Below are positions 52,101 to 61,504 of a DNA stretch of 64,000 bases, one piece after another. Numbering within the stretch: position 1 is the stretch's first letter; every line of letters starts with the position of its first letter. The notes under the pieces were generated by a model. That model was given only the letters and a program-made list of their open reading frames with translations. It made no database searches and was not told where the DNA came from. The stretch lies in assembly GCF_018069925.1 (NCBI RefSeq), contig NZ_JAGPXB010000001.1, positions 124,001 through 188,000 on the forward strand, written 5' to 3'. The DNA comes from Flavobacterium erciyesense (lineage in GTDB: Bacteria > Bacteroidota > Bacteroidia > Flavobacteriales > Flavobacteriaceae). Position numbers and translations under genes: made by a program.

Positions 52101-52682
52101 TTATAGGTTTTTTAAAGCTTGTTTGATGATGGATTCCACTGAGGCTTCGGGATCATCCTTAACAATTTTTTCGATGACTTTCTCAGCACTTTTACGCACA
52201 AATCCCAACACCTCCAAAGCTGATAACGCCTCATCACGATTTGTATTGCTTTGCGACATTGAAACTTCGTCTAAATCAAACAATTTGAGCACTTTTTCTT
52301 TTAAATCAAGGATTACGCGCTGGGCTGTTTTGCTACCAATACCTTTAATAGATTGAATGGTTCCCACATCGCCAGAAGCGATAGCATTAGTAATTTGTTT
52401 GGGATTTAATGAGGAAAGCATCGTGCGTGCAATACCAGCACCAATTCCGGAAACTGATAATAAAAGTCTGAAAATTTCGCGCTCTGATTTTTCCATAAAA
52501 CCAAAAAGCGTATGCGCATCTTCCTTAATTTGCAAATGCGTATACAGCTTAATTAAATCATTGGTTGGCAGTAAAGAATAAGTGTGCAATGAAATATTAA
52601 CATGGTAGCCCACGCCGCCACAGTCGATAATTACGTGTGTTGCCGACTTTTCGACTAGTTTTCCTTGTAAATGTGCTATCAT
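52101..52682 (-). CDS. ruvA: Holliday junction DNA helicase subunit RuvA
   Basis: The 193-residue protein binds four-way junctions and loads RuvB for branch migration. It opens with IAHLQGKLVEKSATHVIIDCGGVGYHV, has the two helix-hairpin-helix motifs (LLSVSGIGAGIARTML and IQSIKGIGSKTAQRVILDLK), and ends with the domain III segment LEVLGFVRKSAEKVIEKI. The length is normal. It lies 24 bases before sprA on the same strand and probably shares its transcript. Confidence 0.96.
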   Translation of the reverse strand: MIAHLQGKLVEKSATHVIIDCGGVGYHVNISLHTYSLLPTNDLIKLYTHLQIKEDAHTLFGFMEKSEREIFRLLLSVSGIGAGIARTMLSSLNPKQITNAIASGDVGTIQSIKGIGSKTAQRVILDLKEKVLKLFDLDEVSMSQSNTNRDEALSALEVLGFVRKSAEKVIEKIVKDDPEASVESIIKQALKNL

Positions 52683-52700
52683 GACGGTTTAAAATTGTGT

Positions 52701-52730
52701 CAAATATAAAAAAATTAGCATCTGTTTGAA
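52701..52730 (-). promoter_or_regulatory. Candidate promoter of ruvA-sprA, merged with a terminator
   Basis: On the minus strand TATATTTG (52701-52708) continues directly from the T tract of the maeB terminator. A TTC (52728-52730) lies 19 bases upstream in place of TTG. The -7 box is 18 bases before the ruvA ATG. Confidence 0.55.
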
Positions 52731-52760
52731 CCGAAAACGGCACTTTAACAGATGCTAATT
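52707..52760 (-). terminator. Terminator of the malic enzyme gene
   Basis: A perfect 14-bp stem (AATTAGCATCTGTT 52713-52726, AACAGATGCTAATT 52747-52760) with a 20-base loop and a T tract on the minus strand, 9 bases after the stop. Confidence 0.82.
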
Positions 52761-52769
52761 ATTTGGTGC

Positions 52770-55067
52770 TTATTTAATTGAATTGGATTTGCTTTTTTTC
52801 ATCTCCTTTTCTTGTGCATCAATAACTGCAATTGCAGCCATATTAACCATTTCTTCTACACTTGCACCCAGCTGGAAAATGTGAACTGGTTTGCCCATTC
52901 CTAGCATGATTGGCCCTATAGAATCAGACTTATTCAATTCTTTCAACAATTTATAAGTGATGTTAGCTGCATCTAAGTTCGGGAAAATTAAAGTATTTAC
53001 TTTTTTTCCTGCTAATTTAGAAAACGGAAATTTAGCTGAAAGCATCTCTGCATTAAGCGCAAAATCTACTTGAATTTCACCATCAACAATCATGTCTGGA
53101 TGATTTTTATGAAGATAAGCTACCGCTTCGCGCACTTTTGCTGCACTATCACTTGGTGACGATCCAAAATTAGAGAACGAAACCATAGCAATTACTGGCT
53201 CTACACCAAACATCTTAGCTGTTTTAGCCGTCATTACAGCAATTTTCGCCAAATCATCAGCCGAAGGATTGATGTTAATTGCCGTATCGGCCAAGAACAT
53301 TGGTCCACGTGCGGTCATCATCATATTTGTAGTTGCAATGATTGAAGCGCCAGGCGCTTTATCAATTAATTGCATCATTGGTTTTACAACTGACGGGTAA
53401 CTTCTTGAATGTCCGGTAACCAAAGCATCAGCTTCGCCTTCATTCACCATCATTGCTGCAAAATAGTTGCGCTCACGCATTAATTTTTGAGCATCAAGTA
53501 ACGAAATACCTCGTCTTTGTCTTGAAGACCAATACGTATTTGCAAACTGATATCTACGTTCTTTTTCTTCGTTGATTTTTGGATCAATGATTTCAACATC
53601 AGCATCAAAGCCAATTTCTTCTTTCAACTCTAAAATAATTTCTTTATTTCCTAAAAGAATTGGAAAACCAATACCTTCTTCGTGCACAATTTGAGCTGCT
53701 TTTAATACATCCAAATGGTCTGCTTCTGCAAATACAATTCGTTTTGGATCCATTTTAGCGCGGTTGGTAATCAAACGCACCATTTTATTATCATTACCCA
53801 AACGATCATTTAATTCGTCTTCGTACTTTTTCCAATCTGTAATCGGATTAAGTGCTACGCCTGATTCCATAGCAGCTTTGGCTACAGCCGGTGCTACAAT
53901 CGAGATCAAACGCGGATCAAATGGTTTTGGAATAATATAATCGCGACCAAAAACTAATTTTGTAGCGCCATAAGCCACATTTACTTGCTCTGGAACCGAC
54001 TCTTTTGCCAAAAGCGCTAAAGCTTTTACGGCAGCCATTTTCATCGCTTCGTTAATTTTTGTAGCACGCACGTCTAAAGCTCCTCTAAAAATGTAAGGAA
54101 ACCCAAGAACGTTATTTACTTGATTAGGGAAATCAGATCTTCCTGTGGCCATAATTACATCTTTGCGGGTAGCGATGGCAACATTATAATCAATTTCAGG
54201 ATCTGGATTGGCCATTGCAAAAACAATTGGATTGTCTGCCATGGTCAACAACATTTCAGGCGACATTAAACCTCCTGTTGATAAACCCAAGAAAATATCT
54301 GACCCTACCAAAGCCTCTGCCAATGACATCGACGGAATATCTTTTGCGTATTTCAATTGCAATTCAGATAAACTTGGATTGTCTTTGGTTAGTAAACCTT
54401 TACTATTGAACATTAAAATATTTTCGACTTTTACGCCTAAAAGAACGTACAAATCAGCACAGGCCAATGCAGCTGAACCCGCACCTGACACAACCATTTT
54501 CACATCCTCAGCATTTTTACCAGCTAATTCCAAAGCGTTTAACAAAGCCGCAGATGAAATGATAGCGGTACCGTGTTGGTCATCGTGCATTACCGGAATA
54601 TTCAATTCCTCAACCAAACGACGTTCAATTTCAAACGACTCTGGAGCTTTAATATCCTCAAGGTTGATACCTCCAAAAGTTGGTGCAATGTTTTTTACAG
54701 TTTGGATAAACTCTTCGATATCTTTTGTCCCAATTTCAATGTCGAAAACATCGATATCAGCAAAAATTTTAAACAGCAAACCTTTTCCTTCCATTACAGG
54801 TTTTGATGCTTCAGGACCAATATCCCCAAGCCCTAAAACCGCAGTACCATTGGTAATTACTGCAACAAGATTTCCTTTTGCTGTGTATTTATAAACGTTA
54901 TTGATGTCTTTTGCAATCTCTAAACAAGGCTCTGCTACACCTGGAGAATAGGCCAACGATAGGTCTCTTTGTGTTGCATATTTCTTTGTAGGAACTACTT
55001 GAATTTTTCCAGGCGTTGGTTTCGCGTGGTATAATAATGCTTCTTTTCTTCTACTATTTTTGTCCAT
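52770..55067 (-). CDS. maeB: NADP-dependent malic enzyme with phosphotransacetylase-like domain
   Basis: The 765-residue enzyme decarboxylates malate to pyruvate with NADP reduction. The malic domain (about residues 1-430) has LAYSPGVAEPCLEI, GLGDIGPEASKPVMEGK and the nucleotide-binding VVSGAGSAALACADLYV. A phosphotransacetylase-like domain (about 435-755) follows, with MDPKRIVFAEADHLDVLKAA and GPMFLADTAININP. This PTA domain is usually regulatory rather than catalytic in MaeB. The length matches E. coli MaeB. It is a single gene with its own terminator. Confidence 0.96.
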   Translation of the reverse strand: MDKNSRRKEALLYHAKPTPGKIQVVPTKKYATQRDLSLAYSPGVAEPCLEIAKDINNVYKYTAKGNLVAVITNGTAVLGLGDIGPEASKPVMEGKGLLFKIFADIDVFDIEIGTKDIEEFIQTVKNIAPTFGGINLEDIKAPESFEIERRLVEELNIPVMHDDQHGTAIISSAALLNALELAGKNAEDVKMVVSGAGSAALACADLYVLLGVKVENILMFNSKGLLTKDNPSLSELQLKYAKDIPSMSLAEALVGSDIFLGLSTGGLMSPEMLLTMADNPIVFAMANPDPEIDYNVAIATRKDVIMATGRSDFPNQVNNVLGFPYIFRGALDVRATKINEAMKMAAVKALALLAKESVPEQVNVAYGATKLVFGRDYIIPKPFDPRLISIVAPAVAKAAMESGVALNPITDWKKYEDELNDRLGNDNKMVRLITNRAKMDPKRIVFAEADHLDVLKAAQIVHEEGIGFPILLGNKEIILELKEEIGFDADVEIIDPKINEEKERRYQFANTYWSSRQRRGISLLDAQKLMRERNYFAAMMVNEGEADALVTGHSRSYPSVVKPMMQLIDKAPGASIIATTNMMMTARGPMFLADTAININPSADDLAKIAVMTAKTAKMFGVEPVIAMVSFSNFGSSPSDSAAKVREAVAYLHKNHPDMIVDGEIQVDFALNAEMLSAKFPFSKLAGKKVNTLIFPNLDAANITYKLLKELNKSDSIGPIMLGMGKPVHIFQLGASVEEMVNMAAIAVIDAQEKEMKKSKSNSIK

Positions 55068-55092
55068 TTTTTTTAGATTTTATTCTAGCCTA

Positions 55093-55100
55093 CAAAGATA
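55093..55100 (-). promoter_or_regulatory. Candidate -7 box of the malic enzyme gene
   Basis: TATCTTTG on the minus strand, 25 bases before the ATG. No TTG at the usual distance. Confidence 0.45.
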
Positions 55101-55173
55101 GAAGACTTGGTTTAAAAAGTCAGCTTTTATCCTATTCTTTTCTAAAAATGCGTGATTAACAAGTCTTAAAAAT

Positions 55174-55199
55174 AAAAAAAGCCTCTGATTACAGAAGCT
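55174..55199 (-). terminator. Terminator of the CBS-domain gene
   Basis: Minus-strand 8-bp stem AGCTTCTG/CAGAGGCT (one G-U pair) with a 4-base loop, followed by seven Ts, 25 bases after the stop. Confidence 0.75.
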
Positions 55200-55224
55200 A
55201 ATTTTGATGATTTTGCAAAAGATC

Positions 55225-55650
55225 CTATTGTGATATGTAGGTATTCAAATGATTGATGGTGTCTTTTTGGATTTCGATGATGGCTTTTACCACATCACTA
55301 ATGGATATCAGTCCTATGACAATTTGATTTTCTATAACAGGCAAATGTCGAATGCGTTTGCTGCTCATTAACTCCATGCAATAGTCTAAATTATCTGAAG
55401 GTTGTACCGTAATAACCGTGGTTTCCATAATTTCACTCACCATGGTTTTTTTAGATGACTTGTCTTTTAGAACAATTTTTCGAGCATAATCGCGCTCTGA
55501 AAGGATTCCTTTTAAAACGGCATCTTCAATTATGAGAATAGCACCGATGTTTTTTTCACTCATCACGGTGAGCGCTTCATAAACCGTATTAGTCGATAGG
55601 ATGGAAATTACCTCTTTCCCTTTGCTGCTTAAAATTTGATCAACTGTCAT
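55225..55650 (-). CDS. Two-CBS-domain protein
   Basis: The 141-residue cytoplasmic protein is a bare CBS pair. The first domain (about residues 8-65) has TNTVYEALTVMSEKNIGAILI, the second (about 72-130) has VQPSDNLDYCMELMSSKRIRHLPVIE and ends VIGLISISDVVKAI. Such stand-alone pairs usually bind adenosine-containing ligands and regulate partners. It lies between the trehalase and malic enzyme genes on the same strand, and a terminator separates it from the latter. No partner can be named. Confidence 0.9.
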   Translation of the reverse strand: MTVDQILSSKGKEVISILSTNTVYEALTVMSEKNIGAILIIEDAVLKGILSERDYARKIVLKDKSSKKTMVSEIMETTVITVQPSDNLDYCMELMSSKRIRHLPVIENQIVIGLISISDVVKAIIEIQKDTINHLNTYISQ

Positions 55651-55714
55651 AACTTATTCATTTAGTGAATTATAAAGTTATGAAAAAAAATAGAATGCAA
55701 TTGCAAAATACGAT

Positions 55715-57583
55715 TTATTTAAAAAGTAAATCTGGCGAAATAAGCTTACTTAAATCCGTACGCATGGCTGGAGTTAAAATTTGTAAACCGTATTGATACG
55801 ATGCATTAACCCATCCAAAACCTTCTTTAGCGATGTAATTAAATTCGGTTCCTACATTACCATATTCAGCAAAAACCTTATGAGAACTAATTTCTAAATC
55901 GAATTTTTCAGGAATAGTACCGTTGTAATCGACGGCATTTTTGGTAATCAACCAAAGCCAACGATACACCATTTCTTTGGCTTTTTCGCGGTAACCGTAA
56001 CGTAATAATCCTTCCCAAAGCAACATTTGATGCGGGGCCCAGCCAAAAGGATAATCCCATTGTCGTTGTGGAGCATTTGCCGAAAGGTTCGCGCTACTTG
56101 CTTTTGTACTTCCTGAAATTCCGCCCGTTTGTAAAAACTGCGGGAGCGCTACCTCTACCAATTGCTTGGCTTGCTCCTGAGTGCACAAACCTGCCCATAG
56201 CGGAAAAAATGTAGTAGCTGACTCAAACGGGAATTGCTTATGATTGACAAAATCGTAATCAAAAAACATTCCTGCCGTCTCGTTCCAGCAAAGCTCATAC
56301 ATTTTTTCTTTTCGAAAATGTGCTTTCTGTTCCCAATCGTCTGTGGTATAAACAGACGAGGCAGTTTCAAAAACACCTTCAAAATGAGTAGCAATCAAGT
56401 GGGCAATATCTTTTTCGTATTTGTATAAAAAACTATTGATGTCAACCGAATTCAAGTTGACGCAAGTATTGATAAACCTAGTTGTAGTATCATGCCCGCT
56501 CTCTCTCATACTTCGGTCATGTACAAAGTACTCATCCAAATCTTTATCAACCAAAGTACGTTCTAAATATTTTTGTTCGAATTCGCGAATTGGCAAGCCG
56601 TATTTTTTAGCATAAGGTTCTAAAATATCGTCAAAATGACCCGGCTCTACCTCAAAAGGCATTCCAACACCATCGGCTTTATATCGGTTTAGACCTGTAG
56701 GTGTAAGCCGATTTCCTTGCACCATCCATACCGAATCGTACTCTAAAATCACCGTTTCAAGATGAGAGCGCAACCACTCTTTGGGAACGGAGCGTTTTTT
56801 TGTAATGTCGAGCAGCAATGAAGAATACAAAGGAGGTTGCGTGCGTGTTAGGTAATAACTTCGGTTAGCATTTAGTATTTTACCATAATGTTTTATCTGG
56901 TACTGAAAATTATCGGCGATTGCAATTGCCTTCTCAAAATGATTGTCAATGAGTAACCCTACACCAATAAAATAACTATCCCAACCGTACATTTCGTTAA
57001 AGCGACCACCAGGAACTACGAAAGGAACGCCTTGTAAACTGTATATTTTCTGCTGTAAAGCAAGCGCCAAAATACCCGGACTTTTATCTAAAGTTGCAAC
57101 ATGCTCGACTGAATATCCTTCGGGCAAAACCGTTACTTGAAAATTAGAAAACTTAGTTTCTAAATCTTTAAAATAAGCTACGCCTTGAGGATCAGTCGCT
57201 GCCACATAGAGCGTTGCTAAAGCACTAGAAGTTTTTTCATCTTCTAGAATTTGAGCTAATCCTTTTTTATCAATAGTTCGGGTTAATTCATTCCAATAAT
57301 CGTCACGAATTTTTCTTGAAATACGTTCTACCGGATCCTCTTGAATTCGATTCAGATCTACTTCTCCTAGAACGGACTTTACATTTTTTAGCTCCGCTAA
57401 CTCTTGCAGTAAATTGGACAAATGATAAGTACCCTCAATGGCTACTTCATTTTTCGTAATTTCATCAACCAATACAAATCGTTTTGGACCGGTATCGTCT
57501 TTGGTGATTTTTTTATCCTTATCGGTATCTTCTTGTTCTAATAAAGCACTAAATACCTGATCAACATTCAATAAGATTTTCAT
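55715..57583 (-). CDS. Trehalase (GH37) with N-terminal EF-hand-like loop
   Basis: The 622-residue enzyme hydrolyses trehalose to two glucoses. Both trehalase signatures are present: PGGRFNEMYGWDSYF (191-205) and QWDYPFGWAP (508-517). The likely catalytic acid is Asp365 in ESGHDTTTRF and the base Glu559 in GTIPEKFD. It has no signal peptide, so it should be cytoplasmic. Residues 19-34 carry a canonical EF-hand loop (Asp19, Asp21, Asp23, Asp30) followed by TGPK, resembling the calcium-binding domain of fungal neutral trehalases. It overlaps the upstream MFS gene by 4 bases and ends a five-gene sugar operon. Confidence 0.92.
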   Translation of the reverse strand: MKILLNVDQVFSALLEQEDTDKDKKITKDDTGPKRFVLVDEITKNEVAIEGTYHLSNLLQELAELKNVKSVLGEVDLNRIQEDPVERISRKIRDDYWNELTRTIDKKGLAQILEDEKTSSALATLYVAATDPQGVAYFKDLETKFSNFQVTVLPEGYSVEHVATLDKSPGILALALQQKIYSLQGVPFVVPGGRFNEMYGWDSYFIGVGLLIDNHFEKAIAIADNFQYQIKHYGKILNANRSYYLTRTQPPLYSSLLLDITKKRSVPKEWLRSHLETVILEYDSVWMVQGNRLTPTGLNRYKADGVGMPFEVEPGHFDDILEPYAKKYGLPIREFEQKYLERTLVDKDLDEYFVHDRSMRESGHDTTTRFINTCVNLNSVDINSFLYKYEKDIAHLIATHFEGVFETASSVYTTDDWEQKAHFRKEKMYELCWNETAGMFFDYDFVNHKQFPFESATTFFPLWAGLCTQEQAKQLVEVALPQFLQTGGISGSTKASSANLSANAPQRQWDYPFGWAPHQMLLWEGLLRYGYREKAKEMVYRWLWLITKNAVDYNGTIPEKFDLEISSHKVFAEYGNVGTEFNYIAKEGFGWVNASYQYGLQILTPAMRTDLSKLISPDLLFK

Positions 57584-58794
57584 GACCTAACCGTTAATTT
57601 TTTTAAAATGAAAAATGAAATCAAAAGCAAAGCCATTGGAATCAATGTGTAATAAAACGCATTTTCTGGTCCTTGATTTTTAAATAAATATCCAATCACT
57701 CTGGAGCCTAAGGTGCCGCCAAGTGCTGAAAAAACAACAATTAAACCCGTCATGGAGCTGTGTAAACTTTTTGGCAAAGCACTCAAAACAACCGAATTTA
57801 ATAACGGATAAATAGGCGCGATAAATAATCCTACAAGTGGAAATGCAAAACCAATTAATGGGATATCGCCTAAACTTGTCACTTGATTTACCTGCAAACC
57901 AACAGCTTTGGGTAAAACAAAAATTACAATCAGCATGGCGCAAACAATGCAAGAACTTAGTACCCAAATCCAATTTATTTTTTGAGTTAAAAAACCTGCC
58001 AATAAACGACCAACCGCTAACGAAATCGCTAGAATACTAGCCATCATAATACTAATATTTTCTGGCAAATGAAGTACTTTGTTATTAAAGGTTGGCAACC
58101 ACGACATGATTCCCTGCTCAATCATGACAAACAAAAAGGCACTAATTACAAAAACAATGGTCAATAGTTTGGTTAACAATTGGAACATTTGTTTAAAATC
58201 ATCGGCAAGATTGACACCCGCTATTTCTTTTGGATTTTCAAACTTGGCGAGAAACAAAAAAACAAACGAGAGTAGCGCACTACCAGCCAATAACCAATAC
58301 ACATTAAGCCATGCATCAGGATTGGTTGTAGAATTAAAGGCTGGAAACAGAAAGTAAGCCAAGGCAATACCAATCATGAAAACACCTTCAATACTACTCA
58401 TCAAGCTGTTGTGTTCTTTTTGATTATCTGTAATTGTACCAATTAAGGAATAGACCGAAACTTTGATCAATGCAAAAGAAACGCCCACTGTGGCAAATAA
58501 AATTTTTGCTGCAGCAAATGAATTTCCAAAATACATTCCAATACACGCCAGTGTCACCAAGGCCAGACCAATAAGCATGGCTTTTTTATAACCTATTCTA
58601 GGTAAAAAAGAAGCAATAAAAAACGAAACAATTGCAATTGGCAAGTCCTTGAAAGCCTCCAAAACGCTAGCCTGCACCTCATCAACACCATAATTGGATT
58701 GCGCTTTTAAAATCACGATACCCACGCTGTTGAGCAAGATGGCAAACACAAAATAATTGAGATACATGGCTAACTTGATTGTACTTTTTTTCAT
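57580..58794 (-). CDS. MFS transporter of the disaccharide operon
   Basis: The 404-residue protein has twelve predicted membrane helices in two halves and an MFS loop-2-like FLPRIGYKKAM segment near residue 65. It is unlike the SLC45-type transporter at the operon head and looks closer to the FucP/NarK-type MFS. Its stop overlaps the trehalase start by 4 bases, so trehalose or glucose transport across the inner membrane is a reasonable guess. The substrate cannot be read from the sequence. Confidence 0.85.
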   Translation of the reverse strand: MKKSTIKLAMYLNYFVFAILLNSVGIVILKAQSNYGVDEVQASVLEAFKDLPIAIVSFFIASFLPRIGYKKAMLIGLALVTLACIGMYFGNSFAAAKILFATVGVSFALIKVSVYSLIGTITDNQKEHNSLMSSIEGVFMIGIALAYFLFPAFNSTTNPDAWLNVYWLLAGSALLSFVFLFLAKFENPKEIAGVNLADDFKQMFQLLTKLLTIVFVISAFLFVMIEQGIMSWLPTFNNKVLHLPENISIMMASILAISLAVGRLLAGFLTQKINWIWVLSSCIVCAMLIVIFVLPKAVGLQVNQVTSLGDIPLIGFAFPLVGLFIAPIYPLLNSVVLSALPKSLHSSMTGLIVVFSALGGTLGSRVIGYLFKNQGPENAFYYTLIPMALLLISFFILKKLTVRS

Positions 58795-58819
58795 AATCTT
58801 AACTCGTATATTTTTTTAG

Positions 58820-60556
58820 TTAAAAATTTAAGATGTGCGTTGCATCATTTTCTTGATGCTCAATAGTAAAACTTAGCGTTAATAAATCTGCTTTTAAATG
58901 AGCAACTGAATAATCTTTTACCCATTTAATATCAATTTTTGTAACATCAGAATCGTCTATTTGAACTTGTCCTGAAAAGGCAAGAGCGGTATTTCGCAAA
59001 CGAATGATTTCAAGTTGTTTTTGGACAACAGTAGTTTTCAAACCTTGATTAACCTCGTCAAGTGTAATTGTAGTTCGGTTAATTTCTTTGTGACCGGCAC
59101 TTCCGCCTGCATCGGCCGCTGCATAATTGTTTTTACCCGCAAAAATGTCCAAATACCATACTTGAGGAATTCCAGGAACAAACATTTGAATGGCTCTTGC
59201 CAAAAGTAATTTTTGATCGTCTTCGCCCAAGGCACTGTAAAAAGTAGCGTTGATTTGGTAGTAGGAGATTTTTTTACCTGATGGATCGTATAAGTTTTTA
59301 ACACGTCCGCCACGTTCCAAAATGGTATTCATGATCGACTCGATTTCAGCATCTTCGAGCAAACCTTTATTGTAAACGCCGTCAACTTCTTTTCCTTTTA
59401 AGTCCAAAACCGGAATTCCATCATGGCAACCCAACATGTTCACGGTTTTAAAACCTTTGGCAACAATTTCTTTAGCCCATCGATTTAAAGCGCCACTGTT
59501 TTTATTTTCAATGGTGTGCAAGGTGAGTCCTGGTAGGAAAAAGTCATAAATATAATAGCCTTCGGCAGCTACTTCGTCATGCAAATGCAAACCATATTCC
59601 GCATGGATTTCTGGCAAAAGCATTAAATTATTTTTTTTAGCAATTTGATTGATGCGCTCTAAGTAATCCCAAGTACCGGGTTTATTAAAGAAATTGGACT
59701 CACCAACTTGCTTGTGTAAATATGCAAAGGCATCCAAACGAAGAATTGTACAACCATAATCCTTTAATTTTTCTAAGGTTTCATTATAAAATTGCCACAC
59801 TAATTCTGAAGCGCCATTAACATCCATTTGCCCCAAATAAGAGCGCTTTTGCTCAATAATTTGTACAATTTGCGAGCTAAAATTAGCGGCATTTTTAAAA
59901 TCAATAGTTGCTAAATCTTGTTGTGTTGCGATTGCTGCATTAGCTATTGCCAAAACATCCTCATACTGCTCCTGTGGTAAGTTTTGAACCGCTTGTAAAT
60001 CTTCGGTTGTTATCGGATTGTATGAGATTTGCTGGTAAAAAGTGTTCCAATAGGGTTGATCAGAACCATCAGGAAAACGAACTTTCAAAATAGGCAAACC
60101 TGACTTTCTCATGAATAATTTATTGAGAAATTCTGGTTTCGGAATTCGGATTCCTTCCTCATTTAAATCGCCGTCGTGCTGCCAAAACTCATTCCAATTA
60201 ATAAAAAAATCTTTGTATTTAGAATTTTTTCCATGGTCCAAAAGATCTTTGAACTGCGGAGACGCAACGGAAAGGTGATTTAGAACGATGTCGAATTTTA
60301 ATTTAATAACGAGTTCCTCCAATTCTTTTAAATCATTTGGAGATACTAATTCTTTATTGATATCGTAGTCAATTATAGAAAAACCGCGATCTAAATCACT
60401 ATTAAAAAAGGTTGGCAAAACGTAGAGCAACGAAAAAACATCTTTGAACTCCGTCATTTTAAGCATGGAGATAGAATCACTCAATTTTACCCCAATACTA
60501 TCTGGATAAACATTGAGCATCACTCCGTTGCTAATTGTAGAACTATTGTGCTGCAT
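58820..60556 (-). CDS. GH13_18-like glycoside phosphorylase (sucrose phosphorylase type)
   Basis: The 578-residue TIM-barrel protein resembles sucrose phosphorylase and relatives. Visible parts are the start GVMLNVYPDSIGVKL, DRGFSIIDYDIN, DIVLNHLSV, the nucleophile Asp275 in LRLDAFAY, the acid/base Glu316 in LLPEIHAEYG and the third carboxylate Asp379 in GCHDGIPVLDLKG. The family reversibly phosphorolyses alpha-glucosides to glucose 1-phosphate. About 60 residues (about 181-241) are inserted before the QMDVN segment, and the protein exceeds the usual 490-510. The adjacent fructokinase-like gene favours sucrose; glucosylglycerate-type substrates remain possible. Confidence 0.83.
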   Translation of the reverse strand: MQHNSSTISNGVMLNVYPDSIGVKLSDSISMLKMTEFKDVFSLLYVLPTFFNSDLDRGFSIIDYDINKELVSPNDLKELEELVIKLKFDIVLNHLSVASPQFKDLLDHGKNSKYKDFFINWNEFWQHDGDLNEEGIRIPKPEFLNKLFMRKSGLPILKVRFPDGSDQPYWNTFYQQISYNPITTEDLQAVQNLPQEQYEDVLAIANAAIATQQDLATIDFKNAANFSSQIVQIIEQKRSYLGQMDVNGASELVWQFYNETLEKLKDYGCTILRLDAFAYLHKQVGESNFFNKPGTWDYLERINQIAKKNNLMLLPEIHAEYGLHLHDEVAAEGYYIYDFFLPGLTLHTIENKNSGALNRWAKEIVAKGFKTVNMLGCHDGIPVLDLKGKEVDGVYNKGLLEDAEIESIMNTILERGGRVKNLYDPSGKKISYYQINATFYSALGEDDQKLLLARAIQMFVPGIPQVWYLDIFAGKNNYAAADAGGSAGHKEINRTTITLDEVNQGLKTTVVQKQLEIIRLRNTALAFSGQVQIDDSDVTKIDIKWVKDYSVAHLKADLLTLSFTIEHQENDATHILNF

Positions 60557-60561
60557 GATCT

Positions 60562-61488
60562 TTATAATAGTTTGGAAAGAATGTTAATATTATCAGGCAA
60601 ACGACCCACATTTTGTAATTTCAAAGCTGCTAGCTTAAGTGCAATATCTAAACATTCTTGTGTTGATTTTTCTTTGATATATGCAAATAAGAAACCCGAC
60701 CAAAAAGCATCGCCTGCCCCAGTGGAGTCCATTACTTTATCAATTTTAATAGCTGGCATTTGAATAATTTGTTGACCTTTTTGCGAAAGTTTTACCCCTT
60801 TACTACCTAAAGTGAGACAAACGGTATCGACTCCTTTATCATGAAAAAATTTAAAAATATCTTCGTGTGGCAATTCTTTTTCAAAAAGTCGTAACATATC
60901 ATCTTCGCTAATTTTAATCAAAGGATTAAATTGGCAGTACGCATCAATAACTTTGAACGCTTTTTTCTGGCTTTTCCACAACTTGCGTGCATAGTTTAAA
61001 TCGATGCTTAATTTACAACCCAAATCATACGCTTCTTGCGCTTTTTTCAGGATGGTTTTTTGAGCAGGATTTTTACTCAAAGCAAAACAAGTGGTGTGAA
61101 AAATAGTAGTGTTAGCCAAAATATCTTTGGTGATTTGTTCCTCATAAATACAACAATCAGCAGAGCGATAGGGTATAAAATCAGGCGTACCTTCAGACCT
61201 TGATACAAAAATCACACTTGTTGATTTGTCATCTAAAACAGAAAGATGATTAGTGTTTACTCCTACTTCATTCAAGCGCTCAGCAATGTAAGACCCAAAA
61301 CCGTCATTCCCAACAGTAGCAACCATGATGGTATTTAATCCCAATCGAGTTGCATTCATCGCTACGTTAGTAGGCGAACCTCCTAAGTACCGATGATAGT
61401 CTCTAGTTTCGTTTATCATCACCCCTTCTTGATGACCAATAAAATCAACAAGAACCTCGCCTACACAGAGAATGTCTATTTTCTTCAT
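60562..61488 (-). CDS. PfkB-family sugar kinase, fructokinase-like
   Basis: The 308-residue ribokinase-fold kinase has the N-terminal GEVLVDFIG, the PfkB signature 1 region (YLGGSPTNVAMNATRLGL) and signature 2 DSTGAGDAFWSGFLFA with the catalytic Asp of GAGD. The similarity looks closest to bacterial fructokinases (ScrK-like) or 5-dehydro-2-deoxygluconokinases. Between an SLC45-type transporter and a sucrose-phosphorylase-like gene it would phosphorylate the fructose released from sucrose. That assignment is inferred from context. Confidence 0.86.
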   Translation of the reverse strand: MKKIDILCVGEVLVDFIGHQEGVMINETRDYHRYLGGSPTNVAMNATRLGLNTIMVATVGNDGFGSYIAERLNEVGVNTNHLSVLDDKSTSVIFVSRSEGTPDFIPYRSADCCIYEEQITKDILANTTIFHTTCFALSKNPAQKTILKKAQEAYDLGCKLSIDLNYARKLWKSQKKAFKVIDAYCQFNPLIKISEDDMLRLFEKELPHEDIFKFFHDKGVDTVCLTLGSKGVKLSQKGQQIIQMPAIKIDKVMDSTGAGDAFWSGFLFAYIKEKSTQECLDIALKLAALKLQNVGRLPDNINILSKLL

Positions 61489-61504
61489 TTTATAAATCGT
61501 TGTA

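Noticed and set aside
54208..54894. Antisense frame of about 228 codons opposite the malic enzyme gene
   Set aside because: The opposite strand has clear malic-enzyme motifs throughout; this frame has none.
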